Positions 21,763 to 33,253 of a stretch of 64,000 bases of DNA are shown in pieces. This stretch comes from Pseudopithomyces maydicus. Its lineage: Eukaryota; Ascomycota; Dothideomycetes; Pleosporales; Didymosphaeriaceae. Each line of letters opens with the position of its first letter. Within the stretch, counting starts at the first letter, position 1. Under the pieces are notes generated by a model. That model was not told the origin of the DNA. It saw nothing but the letters and a program-made list of their open reading frames with translations, and ran no database searches. A program made the position numbers and the translations under genes. The stretch is from positions 1,116,001 through 1,180,000 of the forward strand of contig JANTUC010000008.1 of the NCBI GenBank assembly GCA_026873275.1. The letters are read 5' to 3'.

Positions 21763-23192
21763 CTATAGCTTCAGCACTTCCTCTAATCTGGTGTGTATTA
21801 GCCATGGCAGCCTATGGGTACTGTAGGCTAACATACCTCTTCAAGCCCTCATCCAGTATTCTCCTATCGAGAGTATAAACCAATCGGAACCATCCTGGCT
21901 CTAGCGCATGTTCCTCGCCTGGTTGCAAGAACAGCCCTTTGTCTAATGCCCTTTGTGCCAACTCTTGTTCCCTTGCCTCGTGTCCCCAGCTAGCATCCCC
22001 GATCAACCATGGCGAAAGATCGACAAATACAAATAGTCCGGCGTTCACTCCAGACACGTACTTGACGCCCATTTGTGTCAATCTGTCAGTAAAATACCGG
22101 TATTGCGCTTTTATATGTTTTCGGCTCAGTTGTGTGAATGAACGTGACCATTCTCGGTCCTCGAATAGAGCAGTGGCCATGGCGACCGAAGGACCGGATG
22201 GGTTGTGGAAACGAACAAGAGACCGCACTGCTTTAAGAAGTGGCTTGCTGCGTGTTATGAGCGCGCCAAGTCGGAGTCCTGGCATGGCGTAGTCCTTCGC
22301 CATTCCATAAATGACATGGATATGGGTATCAGCTATGTGTGGTTCGAGCGCAAGGACAGAAGTAAAGGGGTGTGCACCAGGCTCACTGGATTCGAAACCC
22401 GAGAAAGCATAAATTTCATCGCTGATGAGGTGAATTTGATGCTTTTGGCAGAACTTCAAGATAGCAATCAAAGTCTCCTTTGGATAGCATCGGCCTGGAT
22501 GATGTCAACATGCAATCTTCGTCGCCTGGTAGAATATTCACTATACCCAAAGGATTGTGCGGGTTAACAATAAGAAGACCCTTAACTTTCACTCCGTTGG
22601 CTTGCGATTTCAGTAAAGTCTGTTCAAAGATATCCACCACGTTCGGCTGCAAACAGGTTTCAAGCGGAGTGTCTGCGGCGACTATTTCCAATCCGGCTTT
22701 CAGACCAAAGTCGAGCTCAAAGCGGCCGTAATACGGTCTACTAGTCATGATGCCTGCGCATTCCTTAGAACCTCATGTATGCCACATGACTAGGGTAGTG
22801 AGTGATGCCGAAATACCTTGTCCTGAATCTGCAAGACTAAATCCCAAGATCTCATGTAATGCCGTCGCCGATCCAGTCAACACGATATCTTCTCCAGTCA
22901 ATGGTCTCTGGGGGCTCCAATACTCATTCAGATGCGCTGCCAATAAAGCAGGAAGCTTTTGCCCACCCCCAGTGCTGTAGCTGTAGCCTAAAGCCTGCTC
23001 AGTAAGCTCAATATTGGTCTTGATGAACTCAAGTAGCTCAACCTTCATAAGGTTATTTTCAGCGCTGGTAAACTGTGTCACTATCCCTGTAGGATTTTTG
23101 TCAGGATCGTAACATCCTCTTGAACCCGAATCGACGTAACGCCAAGGAATATCGAGGCCAGATGCGTTGATGTAGCCTCGTTTCGAAAGCAT
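21763..23192 (-). CDS. ACC-synthase-like PLP aminotransferase (class I/II)
   Basis: Four exons: 23192-22817, 22753-22547, 22494-21837, 21787-21763; introns 63, 52 and 49 nt; 421 residues. Start set at MLSKRGYINASG. Fold-type I landmarks: YSTGGGQKLPALLAAHLN, ILLVNPHNPLG-like LLIVNPHNPLG, ISDEIYAFSGF, and the PLP lysine in IYGMAKDYAMPGLRLGALI, the arrangement of 1-aminocyclopropane-1-carboxylate synthases and their fungal relatives. The last exon is only 25 nt and gives the ending GLKRLEEVLKL; without it the frame runs to a false stop at 21812. Fungal members of this family are often not true ACC synthases and can be alanine or other aminotransferases, so the reaction is left open. No sign of a PKS or NRPS nearby. 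Confidence 0.88.
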
Positions 23193-23779
23193 GACTATCA
23201 CTGATGAGCGTAGAAACTGGCATTGTTATTGAGAGTCTAGTTCTTTTTATACCATCACCCTGATGACATCGGAGTTAAAACGGAGTACTATCGAAGTCGG
23301 AATGCTCGGAATCTTACAGGTCTGTATTCCCAGATCTCGCCCAACGTCCCAATCCGTGCCTCCGGTCATTATACCTATTGGAAATGCTCCTCCTACCTCA
23401 AAACGTCCATAATATATGTTCCAGTGATAAGAACTATCGCGTGACCGTAGTGTAGCTATTGCGATTCAGCATAAAGCTGGTATGCTCAAAGTGACTAAAT
23501 GATACACCTTGGGTCATGGATTAAACTCTTGTACCGTGAAGTCTCACTTTCGAGTAGCGTATTGAGTTGCTGAGCACAGGAGACAATGTAGCCCATTAGA
23601 AAGCCATGTTTGCCTTGTGCCTTGCCAAACCCACTATATGTGACACAAGAATACACTGTCAATGTAGAAACTAAGCTACTTCGTATGAAACATAAAGCGA
23701 AGGATCTGCGCAGACTATGCTTGAAATTTCCCCAAGTCCCAAGCAATCAAAAAGTCACAGCTTCCAAGGTTCTCTAAGG
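23193..23779. other. Aminotransferase promoter / phosphatase 3' flank
   Basis: About 590 bp between two minus-strand genes, AT-rich, without a credible ORF. Confidence 0.5.
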
Positions 23780-25462
23780 TTACGGCTTGATCACATGCGC
23801 AAAAGAGAGCGTGTTGTCCATGAAAAATGTTGAACGCGGCTCGTCCGAGAAGGCAGCGTTCGTCGCGTTGCAAAAGTCGGTAAAACTTCCTGCTTTCTGA
23901 AGCTTCTTTCGAACAATACCCTGATATTCAATTAGCGAGCACGACCCGCCCGGACCATCATTGCAGTTGGAAACAGGGTAAACCACATCGTTAAACAGTA
24001 TGCGAACGTATACTGCAGAGGGTGTGGTTGCGTTCGCAGCATCGCGTTTGTGGGTAGCACCGCAATCACTAGAAGTTGTAGCATAACTAGGAGTCGTGCT
24101 ATGCATGGTTCCAGTGCTGTAGCTGGAAGCATAATCAGCTCCCCGAATCGATTGTGAGCTTGATATGGGACCAGCAGTATACTGATTGATATTGCTGGAA
24201 GTATTGCTGGAAGAAGGCACTGATGTGGGCTCCGGGGGTGCGCCTGGAGCTGTTCCAGACGTAGAGCAAATCAAGCGCTCGAACGTAATGGTGCCGCGCA
24301 TAGGCGTCAGTCTGCTGGCACGAAACTTTCTGCCCGGTAATGTTCTGTTACTTGGGAGCTGAGGTTCGTTGTCGAATACACCACTCGCAGCAATGAGCTG
24401 GTTTATTTGACCATCGTTTGAGAATGAGGCCATGATGTTGGGTGCACGGAAAGTCGAGTTCCGAAGGTTGTAAGTCATATCTGGACCATCGACGAAACGT
24501 TTGACGAGCATTTCTAGTGTTGGAAGCATTTGGAATTTCTCGATATCCGTGCCTAGACCTGTACCATACCAGTACCTCAAGTCCTGAGCGTACTCATAAT
24601 TCAAGATCTCTTCCTCGGTGAAGATGTCACAGAATGGGCTTCGTTTGCCAACAATCTGCGTTTCGAAACCACAAAGGTACGGAATAATGCTCACTTCTTG
24701 TTGCGTGAAGCTGAAGTTGCCAATCATGTCAGCGTTGAGTCTGGACACAATGGGAGGAAGATAGATAGACTGCCACTGATCAATGTGCGGGCTGCCACCT
24801 TGATCCTTGTAGGCTGGGCAAAGATCGCTGGGTGCGAGGGAATTCATCCATGAGTTCGGGTCGCTGCTATTGAGAGCATAGATAGTACCGAGCTCGGTAG
24901 CATTAGGACCCAGGAATCCATGGGCGAACATACGCGCACTGTCACGCACCCGTGGAGAGGAGCTATACCAATTGCTCCACATATCCAAGGGCGTGTTGTA
25001 CTCGTACAAGTCAGGGTATCGAAGGCGCCATGTCGCACCCATTTCGGCAAGCTCTTTGTATCCCGTGGGAGAGATCTGAGCAATCTGTGCGCTAGGATTC
25101 GAGAGAGCAGGCTGCCAGGTCCTCAAAAATTCAAGCTCAGGGCTGACAGCCGAGAATGATGTGTTCTGGATGTGATCGTGGAGCGCCTTCCACTCGTTGT
25201 ATGCTCCTTGATCTGGATACCTGGAACCATGACGGGAGAAAAATGCCGCCATGTCAACCACGCATCCCTCGGGCAACTCGGAAGAGATGCCTGTTACTTC
25301 TGGGCCTGGACATGGTCAATGTGGGGTGCTGCAACATGGACAAGAACACACACCAGGATACCATTGCCCATTGCCTCCCAAGTGGCGTAGAACATTGAAG
25401 TCATCGGCAGTAGCGTGCGTGATGGCAGCTGCAGTAAGAAGAAGTTTCAGAATGCGGTCCAT
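23780..25462 (-). CDS. Secreted histidine acid phosphatase (phytase-like) with Ser/Thr insert
   Basis: Two exons, 25462-25354 and 25305-23780, 48-nt intron; 544 residues. Signal peptide MDRILKLLLTAAAITHATA. The phospho-histidine motif FFSRHGSRYP (about residue 61) defines branch 2 of the histidine phosphatase superfamily. The second signature, normally HD, reads SNDGQINQLIAA here: the Asp proton donor is kept and the His is Asn. Between the conserved FERLICS and VYVRILFNDVVYP there is an extra stretch of about 85 residues rich in Ser/Thr/Pro, with a dibasic HKRD near its end. Several N-glycosylation sequons fit a secreted glycoprotein. Probable role: release of phosphate from extracellular organic phosphates. 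Substrate range cannot be read from sequence. Confidence 0.88.
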
Positions 25463-26128
25463 GTTGGCAAGCGAGGTTGAGTTCCCCACGCTGCTGCTGC
25501 TTTCTCTGTCTCTCCAGCCATCTTTATATTCAATGCTAGTTTCATGCCGTCGATGAATGGTATCTAATGCTCGGAGATGAGTATTGGCGATGCTTCCTAA
25601 AGAGGATTGGGGGCGATCAGGGGCGAATGTGGCGTGAACACGTGGGTTGTCAACGCAGTTCCAACGGCTACTCTACTGCCTCTGTCGTTGGGGGCATGGC
25701 AAGCCTTCCAGGTGGTGAAGGAAGCAAGTACCGCGGCGATGGAGGTCGCTCTGCATGTGGCTAGGATGCCGTGCGGGCGACAGTGTAGTTACATGTGTAC
25801 GTAGGTACCTAGCCACTCACCGCACGGATCACCGATATCGCTAAGCGCTCAGAACCAAGTCCTTTCTTCGTCCCGTACCACGTGCATAGCTGCACAGTGT
25901 CGCGCAGCTGTATTCTGTTGTCGACCTGTGTTATTGCTGGCAACCATACCTCATCGCTCAAGACTACGTGTGCATGGCCATCCAACGATTGGTCCCACTA
26001 CGCGCAATGATGCGGTTTGCCGGCAGTTTAGGGCGGGGCTAGGAGGGCTGCTGGTGCTCCGGATTTGCAATTTTAACCTACCTACCTACAAGTGTTCACC
26101 CCATCCTCCGCACAACAACCCCACCAGC
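25463..26128. other. Divergent promoter, phosphatase / TIM-barrel gene
   Basis: 666 bp. Contains GTACGTAGGTACCTAG at 25798-25813 and CCTACCTACCTAC near 26078-26090, members of the palindromic motif family seen elsewhere. No gene. Confidence 0.5.
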
Positions 26129-26974
26129 ATGTCTCGAACCCTGAACCGGTCAACCTGGATCTGGAAAACCTCAGAAGTCATCTGCCATGACTTCGAAACC
26201 CGCCAGTTCATCGCTTTCGCCCAACATAATCACATCAACCGTGTCTATGTCCACATAAACCCGGACCTGGCCCATCATCATCTGTCCAATTTCATTGGAA
26301 AATGTGCTGGGACCATAGCAGTGGAGGCTCTGATGGGCGACCCCGCCTGGATCAAAGACCCACAGTCCCATCAAAGCTTACGGCTTCGGCTTGATTGGGT
26401 CGAAGAGTATCAGCGCCAGCATGCACATGACATACAGCTGCTACTACAAGGAGTGCATTTCGATATTGAGCCATGGCAGCTAGAGGAGTGGCGCGGGCCG
26501 TCTCATTCTGATCTAATCAGGCAATGGATCAGTTGCATCAGAGGCCTTCGAGACTGGGCACATGCTCAACAACCTTCACTGCCGGTCGCAGCAGATCTGC
26601 CATTCTGGCTCCATACATTGTCGTGCCCTGACAGCAAGGAGAGCCTCGACTTGGTCATGATGCGTGCACTGGATGGGGCCGTCTTCATGACGTACCGGAA
26701 CAATCCGCAGGTTTTGGCTGACATTGCAAGCGACGCGTTGCTGGCGGGTTGGTCCTGCAGGAAAAAAATAGAAGACATATATTTGGCTGTGGAGACATTA
26801 CCCAGTGAGGAAGGCACCCATATTAGCTACCATGGCATGCAAAAACATCGATTGCAATCAGATCTAGCATGCCTAGAAAGCGGTCGCGGCTTGAAGCAAA
26901 GGCAGGTTTACGAAACGTGGTTTGGCGGGCTAGCAGTGCACGATTACCATACATGGGTCGCCATGGAAGGTTGA
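26129..26974 (+). CDS. Uncharacterised TIM-barrel glycosidase-like protein
   Basis: Single exon, 281 residues from the ATG at 26129 (MSRTLNRSTWIWKTSEV); the frame is open upstream to 25928 but that part is low complexity. The alternation of hydrophobic strands (RVYVHINPD, IAVEALMGDPAW, GVHFDIEPW, LPVAADLPFW, AVFMTYRNNP, DIYLAVET) follows a (beta/alpha)8 barrel. The strand GVHFDIEPWQLEEW places an Asp and a Glu at the strand end, as in retaining glycosidases and GH18-like folds. No signal peptide, so it is probably intracellular. I recognise a resemblance to bacterial putative glycosyl hydrolases, which could mean an old transfer, but I cannot name the family. It sits beside sugar-degrading enzymes. 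Confidence 0.7.
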   Translation: MSRTLNRSTWIWKTSEVICHDFETRQFIAFAQHNHINRVYVHINPDLAHHHLSNFIGKCAGTIAVEALMGDPAWIKDPQSHQSLRLRLDWVEEYQRQHAHDIQLLLQGVHFDIEPWQLEEWRGPSHSDLIRQWISCIRGLRDWAHAQQPSLPVAADLPFWLHTLSCPDSKESLDLVMMRALDGAVFMTYRNNPQVLADIASDALLAGWSCRKKIEDIYLAVETLPSEEGTHISYHGMQKHRLQSDLACLESGRGLKQRQVYETWFGGLAVHDYHTWVAMEG

Positions 26975-27448
26975 AATCAGCTATACAGGATTGCACTTGG
27001 TGTAAGGCATCCCTCTGAAGTTAAGAACGTATTGCCATGGGCCAGATCGTGCTGATCTACCGCAGTGCCGGCACTTGGATTCTTCATTCCAAGGATGGCC
27101 AGCACACGGTGGCCGCACCGAATCCAGTCGTAAGGTATAGTATCGGGAACAGATCTGTCTAGTTCCGTCATCATACCTCTTTAGGCGCGGAATTCATATT
27201 TATATCTTTATTTGTGGGAGCCGTGATATAAGGGGTCAATATACCCACCGGGGAAACGCGACCGTGTTTCCGATATATGAAGCACCGACGGTCATTTGGT
27301 TTATGCACCCCAGAGTGTGGTCATAGAGAAACAAAGCTTAATTGAAGCTTGATTAGTCTGCTAGTTTGAACATACAAATACCCCGACGTGCCCGCTCTGC
27401 AATGTTCACTCCCCCTTATCGCAGTCTTTTGGAAAATCCTTTGCAGCC
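26975..27448. other. Intergenic region / cip1 promoter
   Basis: 474 bp. The proximal half holds two CreA-type hexamers (27248-27253 and 27308-27313), listed separately. Confidence 0.5.
27248..27313. promoter_or_regulatory. Two CreA-type (SYGGRG) hexamers upstream of cip1-like gene
   Basis: CCGGGG at 27248-27253 and CCCCAG (reverse complement CTGGGG) at 27308-27313, 196 and 136 bp upstream of the start codon. They match the binding consensus of the carbon-catabolite repressor CreA/Cre1. The consensus is short and occurs by chance, so only the pairing before a cellulose-type gene makes it notable. Confidence 0.35.
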
Positions 27449-28213
27449 ATGCTTCGACAAGCTGCCCTTCTCGTCCTGGCAACACTTCCCTACTCTCTGG
27501 CCCAAGTGACTGAAGGCTTTGAAAACGGATGGGACCAGACCGCATGGCCGACATATGCACTTGATTGCAGCCAGGGTGGCTCGGTCGCTCTCGACAGCTC
27601 GACTGCACACAGTGGTACCAAGTCCATCAAGGTTACTGGTGCCGGTGGATACTGTGGCCACATTTTTGTCGGCACGACAAAAGTGCCCAGCGGTGACGTT
27701 TACGTCAGGACCTGGCTGTAAGCCTTTCCTACCTGCAGGGATAGAATTTACTATAGAGTATAATACTAAACGTATTACAGCAAAGCTTCCAAGGCATTGA
27801 CCGACGCCCACGTCTCTTTCATTACCATGCCCGATTCTGCCCAAGGTGCCAAGAAACATCTTCGGATTGGTGGCCAATCCAAGATTCTCATGTACAACCG
27901 CGAGTCCGACGATGCGACTCTTCCCGATCTTTCGCCGAACGGCATCGCTGCTTCCAAGGCTCTTCCAACCGGCAGCTGGCAATGCTTCGAGTACCACCTG
28001 GGCACGGATGGGTCGATCGAGACGTGGCTGAACGGCGAGGCGGTTACTGGCCTAAACACGAAGGACAACCCTAATGCTGCACAGTGGACTAGGAGCTCTA
28101 TCAAGCCAAAGATAACCGGCATTTATTTCGGCTGGGAGTCCTATGGCGGAGATACTAACACAATTTGGTATGACGATATCGTGATCGGCTCAACACGCGC
28201 TGGGTGCACATAA
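27449..28213 (+). CDS. cip1: Secreted Cip1-like protein (cellulose-induced, lyase-like fold)
   Basis: Two exons, 27449-27717 and 27781-28213; 63-nt intron with a TACTAAAC branch sequence; 233 residues. Signal peptide MLRQAALLVLATLPYSLAQ. The mature protein matches Trichoderma reesei Cip1 nearly throughout: FENGWDQTAWP, TAHSGTKSIKV, GGYCGHIFVGTT, MPDSAQGAKKHLRIGGQS, RESDDATLPDLSPNGIA, FEYHLGTDGSIETWLNGE and FGWESYGGDTNT. Cip1 is co-expressed with cellulases; its jelly-roll fold resembles polysaccharide lyases, and its substrate is still debated. The T. reesei protein carries a linker and CBM1 after this domain; here the protein stops at RAGCT, so it lacks a cellulose-binding module. Confidence 0.93.
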
Positions 28214-29452
28214 ATGGCTGTTATGGTCAAGATGGTTCAGCGGATGGCGTTGATTGAGATGAATTTACCAGTTTTCACTGTATATATTCTTCTAGAAATC
28301 ACATCAAGCAGCACTTCTTATGCAACATATTCATGGGTCAGGCTATCTTGTCAGTCTAAAATACGACTTTCATTCTTCTTCTCCATGAACGTGCCATCTA
28401 TGATGGTACAGGTTCTTACGACGATAACTGAACATCATAGATTCGGGGCACTCATGCCTTTGGATTTTTATCAAGATGCGGACTATGGTTTAGATGTTAC
28501 AAACAAGCAGTAGGAACTTCTTTCGACAAACTTCGACGTGCATCCGCTCGAGAATGGCTCAATTGCCATAAAGAGAAGGTCGCGCTCTATCGCAGCTTGA
28601 GATATCTCAATTGGCCTGTTTAGGTGTCCCCTCATTGCGCGTGACCCCGCATTGCAATGACTAAGTGGGACCAATCCATGTTGTCGGCTAAGTATAATGT
28701 ACGGTACTAGGTATCTGCTAGACAATAGCTTGATAAGTACCTTGTAGATATCACCCAGGTCGGGCCGACGCGACAACTTACCGGTACGCGTGCAATCAAA
28801 CCCTTCACAAGCACTACCACTGAAACGACTTAGCACCGGACTATTTTCTTAAGCATTTTTTCCGATGCACTTCTCTTCATATCACGTTGAGACCCGCAGC
28901 CAAGCCCTGCTGCTGCAAGCTAAAAGGTGGGCCAATAGGCATTACGAACCATGGACTAGAAAGCAGCTTGAGAAGGTACACCGTGATTTCGCACCGTCAT
29001 AGTGGGACTTTCTGGGCATATAGACTTCAGGAAAGCCCATTCACGGAGCGTATTGTAACGAGTGATTTCCAAGGCTATCTCCGTCGGCACTACAATGCAC
29101 CGAAAGTGGATTGTGTGCCCCGGATTTTGATATGATAATATGAGTATCTGAATTATAACAGAGCTATTTATAAGGGTGCGATAGTACGTGATGGTCCAAT
29201 AATTTTATTTTATCTACGTCAAACAGACTGCAGTCCTCCACCGGGCACTTCAACTTCACCTCCGTTTGCACACGTCACACATACAAATCCTACTGACCCG
29301 ACCGCCCACCCCTCGCCCGTTTGCCAATTACTCGCGCATGACCTTTCTCCCAACACTACATATGTACATCTGCGCCTCCCCACCAATCCACCACCCTTCC
29401 CTCTCTCTTCACGCGTAGGAATTCCACGTTCCAGGTCGACAACTCATTCAAC
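28214..29452. other. Intergenic region, cip1 to GH2 gene
   Basis: 1.24 kb. AT-rich in the first 1 kb; pyrimidine-rich (CTCC/CCACC) from about 29230, which is probably the GH2 promoter and leader. No credible ORF. Confidence 0.5.
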
Positions 29453-32272
29453 ATGATTCTTTTAGGATACCTGCTACTCTTCTTAACATTTGAACACGCG
29501 GTTGCTCAGACGTCAGGGGATCGTACAAGTCTCAATGCTGGCTGGCGCTTTTCCCGCTTCACCGACAATCCCGATTCTCTTTCTTACGATGTTCTCAAAC
29601 AATGGATTCTCCCCTCGTCAAACGATTTCATAACAAGGGCGAAATATCAGCGCCCATCTGGTACACCGCCCGGCAGCAATGTCCAGTATGTCCAGAACTC
29701 TTTTGACGACAGTAATTGGGATCCTATAAACCTTCCCCACGACTGGGCTATCAAGGGCCCTTTTGGTGCACCTGGAGTGTCCGGTTCAGAGGGTAAATTG
29801 CCGTATAACGGTATAGGATGGTATCGGAAGAAGATAACCTTGGACTCTGAAGACCTGAAATCAGACAAACAACTCTATCTTGACATTGATGGGGCCATGT
29901 CGTATGCGAGCGTCTGGGTCAATGGTGTTCTTGTAGGTGGATGGCCGTACGGATATAATGCATTCCGCCTGAATCTTTCACCATATGTTAAGGTCGGAGA
30001 GAATCAACTCGCTATACGCCTGGAAAATGCGCCAAATTCTTCACGTTGGTACCCTGGTGCAGGCATTTACCGTAATGTCTGGCTTGTGAGGAGCAACGCA
30101 ATTCACATTGCGCAGTATGGTACCAAGGTTACAACACCATCTGTTAGCCCCATTCAAGCGACTGTGGATCTCAGCGTTACAGTGGAGAACAGTTCAAATA
30201 GCACTCAGCAGGTTGATCTGATCACTGAGATCTATGAAATCGATACAATGACTGGGAAGATCGGAGAGTCCGCCAAGGCCAAATTTGAGAGCAAGTCTGT
30301 TAGAATTATTGGCGGCACGAAACAGGTTCTGAACAGCACAGTTCAGCTCGACAATCCAAAGTTATGGGGACCGCCACCTAACCAAAGCCCTAATCAGTAT
30401 GTTGCAATCTCTGAACTATCGATTGGTGACTATAGTACAATCGACAAATACGAAACTCGCTTTGGAATTCGCACCATCGACTACAGTGGTTCCAAAGGCC
30501 TACTGATTAACGGAGAGCGCGTATACGTACAGGGTGTATGCAATCACCATGATCTCGGCTCTCTCGGGGCAGCCTTCAATTTGCGAGCTGCTGAACGTCA
30601 GCTAGAAATGCTTTTAGAAATGGGAACTAACGCTCTTCGCACATCTCACAACATGCCTGCGCCAGAGCTCCTAGCTTTGGCTGATCGATATGGTATTATG
30701 GTCATGGGAGAAACCTTCGACACGTGGAAAAATCAGAAAGTGGACAACGATTACCATTTGCTATGGTAAGTGATGACTAGATCAGTACTTGTGTTTCTTT
30801 CGTTAGGGAGGAACGCTCTGTCTTTCTATGGACAGAGAGAAGACATTGAAACTAGGCTGATGTTTCTTTTCTCAGGGATGAGTGGCATGAAGCAGACATG
30901 CGTTCATATGTTCGTCGGGAACGCAATCATCCCTCCGTCATTGCCTGGAGCATTGGCAACGAGATGCCTGACCAGTCAAGCATAGAAGGCGGTGCAACGG
31001 GCAAGGAACTACAGGATATTGCACGCCAGGAAGACGGCACTCGACAGTCCACCGCTGGCCTGAACAACGCTAAACCAAATGCCACTCTAGCAGACGTCTT
31101 AGAGATCATCGGATTGAACTACCAGGGCGAGGGCAAAGGTACCAGCTGGACGTCGATATATCCTGACTTTCACAGCAAGTTCCCAAATAAAATGATCTGG
31201 AGAACAGAGACTGCATCCACAGTCAGCTCACGTGGAACTTACCTCTTTCCCGTCACAAAGGAGAAGACGGCAATCGTTGGAGACGCTGGCAGTGAGAACA
31301 ATCCCACACATTACGTCAGCTCGTATGAGCTATACCACCCTAGTTGGGCTGCTTCTCCAGATAAGGTATTTGAAATGCAAGACAAATATGAATATGTTGC
31401 TGGAGAGTTCGTGTGGACAGGCTGGGTAGGCATCCCTCGGAGACAGATTAGAGGTGTCTTTTGGCGGTGGAAGAACTACTTTCGCCTAAGAAAGTCACAT
31501 CTTAGTATCCGCCCCATATTATTGACATAAGCTAACGAGCCATCTTGCGATCCAGGATTACATTGGGGAGCCAACTCCTTATGATAGCCAAAGTCGAAGC
31601 TCATACTTTGGCATCATTGACCTTGCCGGTTTCAAGAAAGACCGGTTCTGGCTCTACCAAGCACGATGGCGACCTGATATACCCGTAGCTCATCTGTTGC
31701 CTCACTGGACCTGGCCTAGCCGTGTTGGACAAGTCACTCCTGTCCATGTTTTTACTTCGGGCGATGAAGCTGAATTGTTTGTCAATGGCAAATCAGTTGG
31801 TCGCAAGAGAACTGAGAATAAGTCCCAATATCGTTTACGATGGGACAATGTTACCTACACACCTGGGGAGATTAGTGTTGTAACCTATAAGAATGGCGCA
31901 AAATGGGCTGAGGACTCCAGAAGGACAGTTGGTAGCGCGGCGAAACTCAACCTGACCGCTGACCGTACGACAATCCGCAATGACGGTGATGATTTATCAT
32001 TCATCACAGTTGCAGTCCAAGACAAGCACGGAGATACAGTGCCTGAAGGTAACAACACAATCGTCTTCTCCATCGATGGACCAGGCGAAATCGTATCAAC
32101 GGATAATGGCGACCCGACGGATATGACGGCTTTTCCATCTACAACGAGAAATGCATTCAGTGGTCTTGCTCTTGCTATTGTCCGTTCCAAGCAGGGACAG
32201 TCTGGAACAATCACGGTTTCGGCAGCTTCGAATGGGCTTTCGGGAGGGAAGGTGACCGTAGAAGCTAGTTGA
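29453..32272 (+). CDS. Secreted glycoside hydrolase family 2 (beta-galactosidase-like)
   Basis: Three exons, 29453-30765, 30876-31425, 31556-32272, introns 110 and 130 nt; 859 residues. Signal peptide MILLGYLLLFLTFEHAVAQ. Domain order: sugar-binding jelly roll (about 25-220, with LPHDWAIKGPF and GIGWYRKKI), Ig-like sandwich (220-330), TIM barrel (330-620), then beta-sandwich modules with HVFTSGDEAELFVNGKSVG and a C-terminal Ig-like TADRTTIRNDGDDLSFITV. Acid/base Glu is in AWSIGNEMPD (about 467) and the nucleophile in MIWRTETAS (about 549). Many sequons fit secretion. Related fungal GH2 proteins act on beta-galactosides; the acceptor is not certain. Splicing after FVWTGW gives DYIGEP, typical for the family; read-through makes a premature stop. 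Confidence 0.92.
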
Positions 32273-33253
32273 GCGCTGTGTGTACCTAAACCTTGATAAT
32301 TGAAAGGCAATCGTCGACACTCTCAAATGTTCTTTTTCCTCAATAAATGTGTGAGTGTATTTGGGCATAATCCTGTCTGGTTAATGTAAGAATTCGAGCC
32401 GTATCATGCCCCAAATATCATGGAGTTGTTTTTCCAGTCAGCCCTTCAATAACCACTCACAACTTGGGGCTGGTCCCTCTCAAATAGACTTACATTTCCG
32501 AGCTGGTTGAAGAATGCGCTTATCTTTTTGAATCGTTCATTCTGTTGGCTATCTCGAAAATTCAATGGTTTTGGCACTTCGGTACGAATACAACATGAAA
32601 CTGGGACCAATGATGGGAATGCAATCGGCACTATAACTTCATACATTCGACAGTGAAATGTATCGATTTTAAAAGCCTTCACTGGTCCGATGGTGGAGTT
32701 TGATTTCGGTGATCAAACCCCAGTCTAATTAGGAAAGCTCGAGCGAAAAACCGGTCAACATGGTGTATCAACACCGTTGCTATTCTCGCCCAAATAGTGC
32801 CTAGGCAGATATGCCGCTATAAATTTCCACAATCAGCCTCGATGGAAACAGACGCAGCTAGCACGAGCTGCTCCTATGTGAATGATTGGTTAGGCATCGC
32901 GCCTCGTATTCAGCCCCAGCGTAAACACGAGGTGCTGTGCACAACTTTCCAAAGCCAAGCCAAGCCCTTCGCCTTTGGCTCCATGCTAGAAGCACCCACT
33001 CTGGAATTCATTGGATGCATGCGTCTCACGCACAGGGATCATGGTGTCTAGAGCATGGTTTCATCCAGAAGGCTTGCGGCTGTGGTGCCATTTGAAGTTT
33101 TGAGCTCCTCGAGGCGATGCAACACTCAGCCGCACTTGAACCAGAGACTCATTATCTCAAGGCTCGCTGAGTTCCCGCTCTTGGGTAGCTGACTCCTCTT
33201 TCCCCTTTGGATCTGATTGTTGCATCCAGACCTTGTCCAGGCCAAAGCATATC
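32273..33253. other. Intergenic region, GH2 to surface-protein gene
   Basis: About 980 bp. 3' flank of the GH2 gene followed by the promoter of the next gene. Nothing else supported. Confidence 0.5.

Noticed and set aside
21763..25462. Secondary-metabolite gene cluster
   Set aside because: No polyketide synthase, NRPS, terpene cyclase or DMATS in the window; the neighbours are catabolic or secreted enzymes.
26977..27174. 65-codon minus-strand ORF as a gene
   Set aside because: No signal, domain or splice context; lies in the 3' flank of the TIM-barrel gene.
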